This document shows positions 15,121-22,417 of a DNA stretch of 22,641 nt, one piece after another. The notes under the pieces were generated by a model. That model was not told the DNA's origin and made no database searches. It saw only the letters and a program-made list of their open reading frames with translations. Origin of the DNA: Planctomycetota bacterium (GTDB lineage: Bacteria; Planctomycetota; UBA11346); the NCBI GenBank assembly GCA_947470885.1, contig CANIXE010000006.1, positions 1 to 22,641 of the forward strand, written 5' to 3'. The stretch's first letter is position 1; each line of letters starts with the position of its first letter. The position numbers and the translations under genes are program-made.

Positions 15121-15133
15121 GGAAGGAAGCATG

Positions 15134-15152
15134 GGTCCGGATCCGCCGGACC
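15134..15152. repeat. 7-bp inverted repeat between the hydrolase gene and cheA
   Basis: GGTCCGG (15134-15140) and CCGGACC (15146-15152) flank ATCCG in the 73-85-base gap between two divergent starts. It is a candidate operator. It resembles the core of the GTCCGG-type repeats elsewhere, but only over six bases, so a link is not claimed. Confidence 0.4.
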
Positions 15153-15205
15153 AACCCCGCAAGACCGGGCTTGCGCTGGGCAGGGATCTGAGGGTAGACT
15201 CGGTC

Positions 15206-17545
15206 ATGCCAGACGACGACCTGCTCAAGGAATTCCTCGTCGAGTCCCGGGAGGGCCTCGACAAATTAGACCAGGAATTCCTCGCCCTCGAACAGAATCC
15301 CACCGATAGGGGGCCTCTCGGCTCCATATTCCGGTTGATCCACACCATCAAGGGTAACAGCGGCTTTTTGGGCCTCACCCAGGTGCAGACGGTGGCCCAT
15401 GCCGGCGAGAATCTACTGTCGAAACTGCGGGATGGCGTATTTCCGGTGACCCCGGAAATCGCCAACATCCTGCTGTCGACCGTGGACTCCCTGCGGGAAT
15501 TATTCGGACAGCTCGAAGGCACCGGCGGCGAAGGCGACACCGATTATTCCGTGCTGGTCAGCACCCTCGACCGACTGACTGAAAATGGCGGCGCTGCCCC
15601 ACATCAGGGCACCGCCAAAGCCACTGCCGAACCGGCCATGAGGCCGTCACCCCTGGCAAAACCAACCGGCAACCTGGATGACGATCTGGAACTCCAAGCC
15701 CTCATCGCCGCCGCCAATGCCCAGACTTCGTCGATCCCCCAGGCACCTTCTGCCATCGACCAAGAGCCCCAGACCACTTTTGCCCCCCCCGGCAGCACCG
15801 CTTTGGCCAGCAAGGTCGGCGAACGTAATCCAGGTTCCGACCGCACCCGTGCGCCCTCGAACGAAGGTCCGATCGACACCTCGATCCGGGTCGATGTCCA
15901 CCTCCTTGACCGGTTGATGGACCTGGTGGGGGAACTCGTCCTCACCCGCAACCAGATCATCGTCCATGGTTCCGTGGGGGACACCAACCTGGGGATCATG
16001 GTCCAGCGCCTGAACGGCCTGACCTCTGAGCTCCAGGAACAGGTGATGAAGACCCGCATGCAGCCGGTGAGTACGGTGTGGAACAAGATCCCCCGGGTGG
16101 TCCGGGACATTTCCCGCCAGGTGGGCAAGCAGGCCCGGGTGGACATGCAGGGCGCCGGCACCGAACTGGATCGCTCGGTCCTCGAAGCGATGAAGGACCC
16201 CCTGACCCACATCATCCGCAATAGCCTGGATCATGGCCTGGAAAGCCCAGCCGAGCGCCGCACCGCCAACAAACCGGAGGAAGGCGTAATCCGGCTGACC
16301 GCCGGCCATGAAGGTGGCCAAGTGGTAATGACGTTCAGCGACGATGGTCGAGGGATCGATCCCGGAAAAATCGGGGCCAAAGTCCTGGAAAAGGGCCTGA
16401 TCGACGCTCCCCATCTCGCCAAGATGACCGACCAGGAAAAGATCGAACTGGTCTTCCTGCCCGGATTCAGCACCGCGGCTACCGTATCCAGTATCAGCGG
16501 CCGGGGCGTGGGCATGGACGTGGTGAAGACCAGCATCGAACGGATCGGTGGTCGGGTGGCCCTCAGCAGCCGTCTGGGTGCTGGGACCACCGTCACCATC
16601 TCCATCCCCCTGACCCTGGCGATTATCCCCGCCCTGGTGGTCCTGTGCGGCGGTGAACGCTTCGCCATTCCCCAGATCAGCCTCCGGGAACTAATCCGCT
16701 TGGAGACGCCGGAACAGCTGGCCACCTTGGAAATGATCGGTGATTCCCGGTTCCTTCGCCTGCGGGACCACTTGGTCCCCCTGGTGGAACTGGCCAGGAT
16801 CCTCGACCTGACGGCCAACAACCAGGGGGTGGTGACCCTGGCCGTTCTACGGATTGAGGGCACCTCTTTCGCGGTGGTCGTCGACCAGGTCCTGGATAGC
16901 CAAGAAGTCGTGGTCAAACCCCTGGCACCCCAGCTCAAGGGCATCGGCCTTTACGCTGGAGCGACGATCATGGGGGATGGCCAGGTGGCCCTGATCCTGG
17001 ACGTCGGTGGCCTGGGCCGGGCGGGAGCCGCCCTGGACAACGCTGCCCGGGCCGCTGCCACCCGGCGGATCGCCCGCAGCACCCGCCAAACCATCCCCCT
17101 GCTGCTGTTCCGCAGCCCGGATGACGGACGGATGGCCATTCCCTTGGATCAGGTCCTACGCATCGAAGAGCTGGCCGAATCCAGTATCGAACTCGTGGGC
17201 GGCCAAGAGGCCATCCAGTACCGGGAAGATGTCCTTCCCCTCGTCCGGGTGTTCCGCCACCTGCCGGAGCGCCGCACCGAGTTGCGCAATCCCGAAGCCG
17301 GCGTGGCCCCGGGCAGGCTGTCGGTGATCGTCCACCAGCGTCCCGGACCCGATGGCACGATCATCGGTCTGGCCGTGGGGGAGATCCTCGACACCATCGA
17401 CCTGGACCCGGCGGAGCGCAAACCGCCCAGCCGGCGGGGCATCTCGGCCACCGCCGTCCTCAATGGGAAGATCACCGAGATCCTGGACCTTGATACCCTC
17501 CTGGTCATGGCCTGGCCGGAGCTGACCGCCGGAGCCCGGCCATGA
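15206..17545 (+). CDS. cheA: Chemotaxis histidine kinase CheA with two CheW-like domains
   Basis: CheA autophosphorylates in response to chemoreceptors and passes phosphate to CheY and CheB. This 779-aa form has an HPt domain (about 1-105) with the phosphorylated His at about 46 in LIHTIKGNSG. A long Ala/Pro-rich linker (about 110-225) shows no clear CheY-binding P2. The dimerisation helix LDRLMDLVGELVLTRNQI starts near 235. The ATPase domain carries HIIRNSLDHGLE (near 335), DDGRGIDPGK and GRGVGMDVVKT (near 432). It is followed by a CheW-like regulatory domain (about 475-605) and a second CheW-like domain (about 628-775; IPLLLF...MAIPLDQVLRIEEL). ATG 15206 (MPDDDLLKEF) is chosen because the HPt helix begins there. 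Its stop overlaps the cheW start by 4 bases (ATGA). Confidence 0.97.
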   Translation: MPDDDLLKEFLVESREGLDKLDQEFLALEQNPTDRGPLGSIFRLIHTIKGNSGFLGLTQVQTVAHAGENLLSKLRDGVFPVTPEIANILLSTVDSLRELFGQLEGTGGEGDTDYSVLVSTLDRLTENGGAAPHQGTAKATAEPAMRPSPLAKPTGNLDDDLELQALIAAANAQTSSIPQAPSAIDQEPQTTFAPPGSTALASKVGERNPGSDRTRAPSNEGPIDTSIRVDVHLLDRLMDLVGELVLTRNQIIVHGSVGDTNLGIMVQRLNGLTSELQEQVMKTRMQPVSTVWNKIPRVVRDISRQVGKQARVDMQGAGTELDRSVLEAMKDPLTHIIRNSLDHGLESPAERRTANKPEEGVIRLTAGHEGGQVVMTFSDDGRGIDPGKIGAKVLEKGLIDAPHLAKMTDQEKIELVFLPGFSTAATVSSISGRGVGMDVVKTSIERIGGRVALSSRLGAGTTVTISIPLTLAIIPALVVLCGGERFAIPQISLRELIRLETPEQLATLEMIGDSRFLRLRDHLVPLVELARILDLTANNQGVVTLAVLRIEGTSFAVVVDQVLDSQEVVVKPLAPQLKGIGLYAGATIMGDGQVALILDVGGLGRAGAALDNAARAAATRRIARSTRQTIPLLLFRSPDDGRMAIPLDQVLRIEELAESSIELVGGQEAIQYREDVLPLVRVFRHLPERRTELRNPEAGVAPGRLSVIVHQRPGPDGTIIGLAVGEILDTIDLDPAERKPPSRRGISATAVLNGKITEILDLDTLLVMAWPELTAGARP

Positions 17546-17997
17546 CCCTGCCCGTGATCCCGTCCCAGCTCTGCACCTTCACCGTCGGCAACCACCATTT
17601 CGGCATTGATGTCGCCTCGGTCCGGGAGGTGGTGCGCTACGGCATCTACACCCGGGTACCCAAGGCCCATCCGGCGATCCGTGGCCTGATGAGCCTGCGG
17701 GGCCAGGTCATCCTCACCATCGACCTGCGAATCCTGCTCCGGCTCCCCCCTGCCCCTCCGGCAGATGGTCGGGTGCCCCTCAACCTGGTAACCCATCATG
17801 GCGACCAGACCTTGGCCCTGGTGGCGGATGCCGTGGGCGATGTCATCAGCCCCGATGCCCGGGCCTTCGAGGCCACCCCAGACACCGTCCCCCAACCCCT
17901 CCACGATCTGTGTTCCGGGGTGTTCAAGCAGGAACGGGGCCTGATCCTCCTCCTGGATGTTGCCGCTGCCGCCTTGAGCAAGGTTACCGCGGCATGA
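17542..17997 (+). CDS. cheW: Chemotaxis coupling protein CheW
   Basis: CheW links chemoreceptors to CheA in the signalling array at the inner membrane. This 151-aa protein is a single CheW domain: CTFTVGNHHFGIDVASVREVV at the start, IRGLMSLRGQVILTIDLRILL in the middle with the conserved RG and DLR, and LALVADAVGDVI toward the end. Length is normal. It overlaps cheA and cheB by 4 bases each (ATGA), pointing to translational coupling and fixed amounts of the three proteins. The receptor gene at 8462-10051 is a likely partner. Confidence 0.96.
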   Translation: MTLPVIPSQLCTFTVGNHHFGIDVASVREVVRYGIYTRVPKAHPAIRGLMSLRGQVILTIDLRILLRLPPAPPADGRVPLNLVTHHGDQTLALVADAVGDVISPDARAFEATPDTVPQPLHDLCSGVFKQERGLILLLDVAAAALSKVTAA

Positions 17998-19133
17998 CTC
18001 CCAACGCTGGCAATCCCGATGCGACCACCCCCGTCGGTCCACCCCCCGTCCGCATCCTGATCGTCGATGATTCAGCCCTGATCCGCCGTTTCCTGAGTGA
18101 CGCCCTGGGTAGCGAATCGGGATTCGCCATCGCCGGTACCGCCGGAGATGGCCGGCTCGCCCTCAGCCGGATTCCCGTGCTGAAACCGGATGTGATCACT
18201 CTGGACGTGGAAATGCCCGGCATGGACGGGCTGCAAACCCTGTTGGAATTGCGCCGGGTCTATCCCAAGTTGCCGGTGATCATGGTTTCGTCCCTGACCA
18301 GCGCCGGGGCCGCCACCACCATTGAGGCCCTGGAGCGGGGCGCCAGCGATGCCGTGGCCAAACCCCAGGCCGGGTCGGACCCGACGATGATGGTCCGGGA
18401 ACTGGTGGGCAAGATCCGGGCTCTGACCGGGCGCCACGGCTCAAGCGGCGTCCGCCAGGCCACTACCCCGCCCCAGCCACCACCCAAGCCCCGCCTCTTC
18501 GCCGGGGCCTTCGCCAACCGCATCGACCTGGTGGTGATCGGGGTATCCACCGGCGGGCCGGCGGCCCTGGCCAAACTGATCCCCCGACTCCCCGTGGACG
18601 TGCCGGTGCCGATCGTCCTTGTCCAGCACATGCCCCCGGTATTCACCAAGCAGTTGGCCGAACGCCTGGCCGGACGCAGCGTGGTGAAGGTCGCAGAAAG
18701 TTTCGCCGGGGCCATCCTCGCCCCGAACCAGGTATGGATCGCCAAGGGCGGTCAGCACCTCACCATCGCCAAGCGCAATCAGGTGCTGGTCCTGGAACAG
18801 AACGATGCTCCCCCGGAACATGGCTGCCGCCCCGCGGTGGACCAGCTGTTCCGCTCGGTGGCCGGATTCATGGGGGGGAACGTCCTCGGCGTGATCCTCA
18901 CCGGCATGGGAGAGGACGGGAAGACGGGCTGCGCGGCGATCCGTCAGGCGGGAGGTCAGGTGTTCGCCCAGGATGAGGCCAGCTCGGTGGTCTGGGGCAT
19001 GCCCGGGGCCGTCGCCCGGGCCAACCTGGCGGACAAACTGGTCCCCATCGACGCCGTCGCCGGCGAGATCCTAACCCGACTTAAAGCCGGTCGCTCTGGA
19101 TACATGGGACATCCCCGGGACGCCGTGGCCTGA
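17994..19133 (+). CDS. cheB: Chemotaxis protein-glutamate methylesterase CheB
   Basis: CheB removes methyl groups from chemoreceptor glutamates (and deamidates glutamines) when phosphorylated by CheA, giving adaptation. The 379-aa protein has an N-terminal receiver domain with the acidic pair in IVDDSALIRRF and the phosphoacceptor Asp71 in ITLDVEMPGMDG. A Pro-rich linker (about 155-168) follows. The esterase domain has the nucleophile Ser185 in GVSTGGP, the His in VQHMPP and the Asp in LTGMGEDG. Everything needed for activity is present. No cheR methyltransferase gene lies beside it, so the methylation partner must be elsewhere. ATG 17994 overlaps the cheW stop; the frame extends upstream without meaning. 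A 24-bp palindrome follows its stop. Confidence 0.97.
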   Translation: MTPNAGNPDATTPVGPPPVRILIVDDSALIRRFLSDALGSESGFAIAGTAGDGRLALSRIPVLKPDVITLDVEMPGMDGLQTLLELRRVYPKLPVIMVSSLTSAGAATTIEALERGASDAVAKPQAGSDPTMMVRELVGKIRALTGRHGSSGVRQATTPPQPPPKPRLFAGAFANRIDLVVIGVSTGGPAALAKLIPRLPVDVPVPIVLVQHMPPVFTKQLAERLAGRSVVKVAESFAGAILAPNQVWIAKGGQHLTIAKRNQVLVLEQNDAPPEHGCRPAVDQLFRSVAGFMGGNVLGVILTGMGEDGKTGCAAIRQAGGQVFAQDEASSVVWGMPGAVARANLADKLVPIDAVAGEILTRLKAGRSGYMGHPRDAVA

Positions 19134-19142
19134 TTTCTTTCT

Positions 19143-19166
19143 GTCCGGTCGTCCGGACGACCGGAC
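19143..19166. repeat. Perfect 24-bp palindrome between cheB and prs
   Basis: The half-site GTCCGGTCGTCC is followed directly by its reverse complement with no spacer. It starts 9 bases after the cheB stop and ends 69 bases before prs. There is no T-tract on either strand, so it is not a typical intrinsic terminator. The same half-site occurs at 3186-3197. Confidence 0.8.
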
Positions 19167-19235
19167 GTTCGAAAACCGCCCTGACTTGAACTGGAAGGAA
19201 GCGCCCTACCGTGCTCGACCCTCCAGGGTCTGACC

Positions 19236-20156
19236 ATGCGCATCTTCTCCGGAAACGCCAATCGCCCCCTCGCCGAAGCCATCGCCCATCAGTTGGGCAT
19301 GCCCCTGGGCGAGATGCATTGCGGCCGCTTCCCTGATGGCGAAGTGAAGGTCGAAATCCACGATGATGTGCGGGGTGGCGACGTCTTTGTGGTCCAGCCC
19401 ACCACCAGCAATGACCACCTGATGGAGCTGCTGACGATCTGCGACGCCCTGCGCCGGGCCAGTGCGGCGCGAATCACCGCGGTGATCCCGTATTTCGGCT
19501 ACGCCCGCCAGGACCGCAAGCATGCCGGCCGGGTGCCCATCACCGCCAAGCTGGTGGCCAACCTGATTACTGCCGCCGGCTTCAACCGGGTCCTGGCCGT
19601 CGATCTGCACGCCCAGCAGCTCCAGGGCTTTTTCGACCTGCCGGTGGATCACCTGACCTCCTTGCCGGTGCAGATCCAGTACCTCAAGACCCTGAACCTG
19701 GAGGACCCCGTGGTGGTCAGCCCGGACACGGGATCGATCAAGCTGGCGGACAAGATCGCCAAGCAGATCGGCGCCCGCCTGGCCATCATCGACAAGCGGC
19801 GCCTGGGGGACAGCAAGACCGAGGTGGCCAACGTCATCGGCGAGATCGGCCCCCGGCCGACCATCATCGTCGATGACATGATCACCACCGCCGGCAGCAT
19901 GTGCAACGCGATCCGCACCGCCCGGGATTTCGGCGCCACCCGGGTGATCCCCATGGCGACCCATGCCGTGCTGTGCGGCGATGCCTACGATCGCCTATCC
20001 TCCTCGAAACTGGATGAGCTGGTGGTCACTGACACCATCCCTCTGAAGCGCCGCTTCGCCGAACTGCCGATCAAGGTCCTGAGCATGGCTCCCTTGCTGG
20101 CCGAAGCCCTCAAACGCATCCACACCAATCAATCCATCAGCTCGCTGTTCCGGTGA
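19236..20156 (+). CDS. prs: Ribose-phosphate pyrophosphokinase
   Basis: The enzyme makes PRPP from ribose 5-phosphate and ATP, feeding purine, pyrimidine, histidine and tryptophan synthesis, in the cytoplasm. The 306-aa sequence is complete: IFSGNANRPLAEAIA with the early GRFPDGE motif, the ATP-binding PYFGYARQDRK, the catalytic flexible-loop region RRLGDSKTEVANVIGE and the PRPP-binding loop IVDDMITTAGSM. One variation is VVSPDTGSIKLAD where many enzymes have VSPDxGGxxRA. ATG 19236 has a weak AGGG 8 bases upstream. The L25/CTC gene follows 74 bases later, as commonly found (prs-rplY order), so the two are probably one transcript ending at 20932-20967. Confidence 0.97.
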   Translation: MRIFSGNANRPLAEAIAHQLGMPLGEMHCGRFPDGEVKVEIHDDVRGGDVFVVQPTTSNDHLMELLTICDALRRASAARITAVIPYFGYARQDRKHAGRVPITAKLVANLITAAGFNRVLAVDLHAQQLQGFFDLPVDHLTSLPVQIQYLKTLNLEDPVVVSPDTGSIKLADKIAKQIGARLAIIDKRRLGDSKTEVANVIGEIGPRPTIIVDDMITTAGSMCNAIRTARDFGATRVIPMATHAVLCGDAYDRLSSSKLDELVVTDTIPLKRRFAELPIKVLSMAPLLAEALKRIHTNQSISSLFR

Positions 20157-20230
20157 TCCTTGGCGCGTCCGCGCCAGCCAGAACAGAATCCCGAGCGAAG
20201 GGAATGCACCACGAACCCGTGAGTACCCGA

Positions 20231-20902
20231 ATGAGCAACATCCTGACCTTCCCCGCCACCCTCCGCACCGCCACCGGTGGCAGCGCGACCCGCCTCCAGC
20301 GCGCCGCCGGCCTCGTGCCGGTGACCCTGAGCGTGCCCAACAAGCCCAGCGTCCACGTCACCGTGGACATCAAGACCGCCGTCCAGATCCGCAGCCAGGT
20401 GGTCCACCTGTTGCACCTGACCATCGGCGACAAGACCGTCACCGCCCTCAAGGGTGATATCGTGGTCCACGTCCTCAAGGACAACATCGAGCACATCGAT
20501 CTCGTCCAGGTCGATGAGAAGAGCGAGATCAAGGTCGACGTGAACGTCGCCGTCGACGCCCGCAACTGCCCCGGCGTCAAGGTCGGCGGCATCGTCGAAC
20601 AGCGCCTGCGTAAGGTGAAGGTCAAGTGCCCCGCCCTGGCCATCCCCGACAGCCTCCTCGTCAACCTCGATGCGGTCCAGCTCCAGGAAACCGTCTACGC
20701 CAAGGCCCTGATCCTGCCCAAGGGCGTGACCCTGCTGACCAACCCCAAGTTCCCGGTGCTGTCGGTGGTCATCCCCCGCGGCATGAAGAAGACCGACGAC
20801 GCCGCCGCCACGACCGATGCCGCTCCGACCGCCAAGGCCGCTGCCGCCCCGGCCGCCGCTGCCGCCGCCGCCCCGGCCAAGAAGGACGAGAAGAAGAAGT
20901 AA
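20231..20902 (+). CDS. rplY: 50S ribosomal protein L25 / general stress protein CTC
   Basis: L25 of the CTC/TL5 type binds 5S rRNA in the large ribosomal subunit. The 223-aa length equals the two-domain form: an N-terminal 5S-binding domain (about 1-95, with ATRLQRAAGLVPVTL taking the place of the usual RxxGxIPAVLYG segment, HLTIGDKTVTALKGDI and HIDLVQVDEKSEIKVDVNV) and the C-terminal beta domain (about 96-185, containing LLVNLDAVQLQETVYAKALILPKGV). The tail of about 38 residues is almost pure Ala/Pro/Lys and probably disordered. ATG 20231 (MSNILTFPA) is preferred; in-frame ATG 20204 and GTG 20153 are possible but add unlike residues. It sits between prs and a strong terminator. The pth gene that often follows is absent. 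Confidence 0.92.
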   Translation: MSNILTFPATLRTATGGSATRLQRAAGLVPVTLSVPNKPSVHVTVDIKTAVQIRSQVVHLLHLTIGDKTVTALKGDIVVHVLKDNIEHIDLVQVDEKSEIKVDVNVAVDARNCPGVKVGGIVEQRLRKVKVKCPALAIPDSLLVNLDAVQLQETVYAKALILPKGVTLLTNPKFPVLSVVIPRGMKKTDDAAATTDAAPTAKAAAAPAAAAAAAPAKKDEKKK

Positions 20903-20931
20903 TCCGACTGCCAGCTGCAGGCAGGTTGGTC

Positions 20932-20967
20932 AAACCGGGGTTGGGCATTGCCCAGCCCCGGTTTTTT
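20932..20967 (+). terminator. Rho-independent terminator after the prs-L25 gene pair
   Basis: AAACCGGGGTTGGGC (20932-20946) pairs with GCCCAGCCCCGGTTT (20950-20964) across loop ATT, with one T-G wobble, and runs into TTTTTT. It is 30 bases beyond the L25 stop and is the strongest terminator in the window. Confidence 0.93.
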
Positions 20968-21061
20968 ATCCTCAATAGCGCAGTTGAGTTGGCCATTTGC
21001 AGAATCCCTGCTGTATTTTTCAAATCCTTGCCTCAACGGTTGTTTCACCCAAATGGTGCGT

Positions 21062-21096
21062 CTGGAAACGCGGTGCGCACCTGCTGCGTTTTCCAG
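21062..21096 (-). terminator. Stem-loop after the LolA-like gene
   Basis: CTGGAAACGC (21062-21071) pairs with GCGTTTTCCAG (21086-21096) with one bulge, enclosing the palindrome GGTGCGCACC. On the minus strand it starts 2 bases after the stop codon. No T-run follows, so it may be a 3'-stabilising hairpin rather than an intrinsic terminator. Confidence 0.45.
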
Positions 21097-21098
21097 GT

Positions 21099-21764
21099 TT
21101 ATTCCACCCGGAACAGTGCCGGTTCCAAGGGGCCATTACGGACGATCCCGGCGAAGCGGACGGTGATCACCGTCCCCTTGCCGTCATCAATGGCCAAATC
21201 CTCGGGATCTCCGAGGGCCGACAGGTGAATGCGAATCGACGCCAGATCCCGCTGGAGGTCCTCGGTCCGGGGTTTCAGGATCAGCACCGGACGCTCGCCC
21301 ACGTTCTCCACTCCAGGCAAGAAATCCTTCATTAAGGCCACGGTCTCCACCAGCAGGCAGTCGGCCACGCGACGGAAATCGGCGTCCGCGCCCGGGGCCA
21401 AAACCTGGACGTCCATCGGCCAACCCGGATCAGCCTGGGCCACCTTCCAGCTCCGCTGACCGTCGGAACAGTGACGCTCCAGATCACTACCATCCGGCTT
21501 GGCCATCTTGAAGTGGTAGCGGGTGGGCTGTCCCCCCTGGCCCCGAACAATCGCGAAATCCCCATGACGCCGCCCCCCACCGTTGACGTCCTGAGTTTCC
21601 AGGGTGAATGTCCCCCGCAGGCTGTCGGTGGCCGGCCGGTGAGCGAGGAGGGCGGCCACCGCCGGAGGCAACGTGACCTCCACCGGGCCGGTGGCCGCCT
21701 CTGCCCCACCGGCTGGAACAACCAGTAGCGAAACCAAGACCGCCAACCTTGCGTATCGTAGCAT
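21099..21764 (-). CDS. LolA-like periplasmic protein (lipoprotein-carrier fold)
   Basis: A 221-aa exported protein with signal peptide MLRYARLAVLVSLLVVPAGGAEA. The mature chain has the order of features of LolA-fold proteins: a start helix (VAALLAHRPA), then strands such as LRGTFTLETQDVNGGG, DFAIVRGQGG, TRYHFKMAKPDGS and SDGQRSWKVAQADPG, then a late helix and the strands PVLILKPRTEDLQRDLASIRIHLS. LolA carries lipoproteins across the periplasm; LolA-like relatives often have other lipid-linked roles, and I cannot tell which applies. ATG 21764 starts the signal peptide; the frame remains open to 22292 only as antisense shadow of the DJ-1 gene. It is divergent from that gene with a 57-base gap, and no clear promoter is seen there. 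Confidence 0.7.
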   Translation of the reverse strand: MLRYARLAVLVSLLVVPAGGAEAATGPVEVTLPPAVAALLAHRPATDSLRGTFTLETQDVNGGGRRHGDFAIVRGQGGQPTRYHFKMAKPDGSDLERHCSDGQRSWKVAQADPGWPMDVQVLAPGADADFRRVADCLLVETVALMKDFLPGVENVGERPVLILKPRTEDLQRDLASIRIHLSALGDPEDLAIDDGKGTVITVRFAGIVRNGPLEPALFRVE

Positions 21765-21821
21765 GGCTGGGACATTGACCGGTGCCCATCGGAGGCAAAC
21801 CATGAGTCGGATTGACGCCCC

Positions 21822-22409
21822 ATGACCAGCGCCCCGTCCCGGAATGTGCTCACCCTCCTCGCCCCCGGGGCCGAGGAGATTGAATTCATCACCATCCCCG
21901 ACCTGCTGGTCCGGGCCGGGCACCGGGTCACCATCGCCGCCTTGACCGATATCCCCCTGGTCCGGGGCAGCCGGGGCCTGCCCCTGGCCGCCCACACCAC
22001 CCTGGACCGTCTGGCGCCCCAGGAGTGGGATCTGATCTACCTGCCCGGCGGGATGGGTTCGGCCACCGCCTGCCGGGACGATGCCCGGGTCCAAGAACTG
22101 ACGGAACGACAGCTTGCCAACCACCGCTTGCTGGCGGTGATCTGCGCCTGCCCCATCGCCCTGATCCCCCGCAACCTGGCCCGGGGGCGCAAGCTGACCA
22201 GCTTCCCCGGGGTCCGCAGCGACTTGGAAGCCCACGGCGCCATCTGGATCGACGCCCCGGTGATCCAGGACGGATCCCTGGTGACCAGCCAATCCGCCGG
22301 CACGGCGATGGCCCTGGGCCTGACCCTGGTGGGACTCCTCAGTGGGTCAGGCCAGGCCCAGGCCGTGGCCAACGCCATCCTCAGCCCCCTTCCCGTTCCC
22401 CTCCCTTGA
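21822..22409 (+). CDS. DJ-1/PfpI family protein
   Basis: A 195-aa protein of the DJ-1/PfpI/ThiJ superfamily, which includes glyoxalases, deglycase-like and chaperone-like proteins. Seen here are the opening VLTLLAPGAEEIEFITIPDLL with the conserved acidic residue of the active site, DLIYLPGGMGSATACRDD, and the nucleophile elbow VICACPIAL. The elbow in DJ-1/YajL relatives reads A-I-C-A-G-P, so the reactive Cys is kept and the following Gly is a second Cys here. Further landmarks are LTSFPGVRSDL and VTSQSAGTAMALGL. No signal peptide, so it is cytoplasmic. The start ATG 21822 has no strong ribosome binding site. The next gene's ribosome binding site overlaps its stop codon. Confidence 0.9.
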   Translation: MTSAPSRNVLTLLAPGAEEIEFITIPDLLVRAGHRVTIAALTDIPLVRGSRGLPLAAHTTLDRLAPQEWDLIYLPGGMGSATACRDDARVQELTERQLANHRLLAVICACPIALIPRNLARGRKLTSFPGVRSDLEAHGAIWIDAPVIQDGSLVTSQSAGTAMALGLTLVGLLSGSGQAQAVANAILSPLPVPLP

Positions 22410-22417
22410 GGTCCAAC

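Noticed and set aside
15121..15540. N-terminal extension of the SGNH hydrolase frame to 15540.
   Set aside because: This stretch is antisense to the HPt domain of cheA and is Ser/Arg/Pro-rich without domain features.
19143..19166. 24-bp palindrome considered as an intrinsic terminator of cheB.
   Set aside because: No T-run follows in either direction and the perfect repeat has no natural loop.
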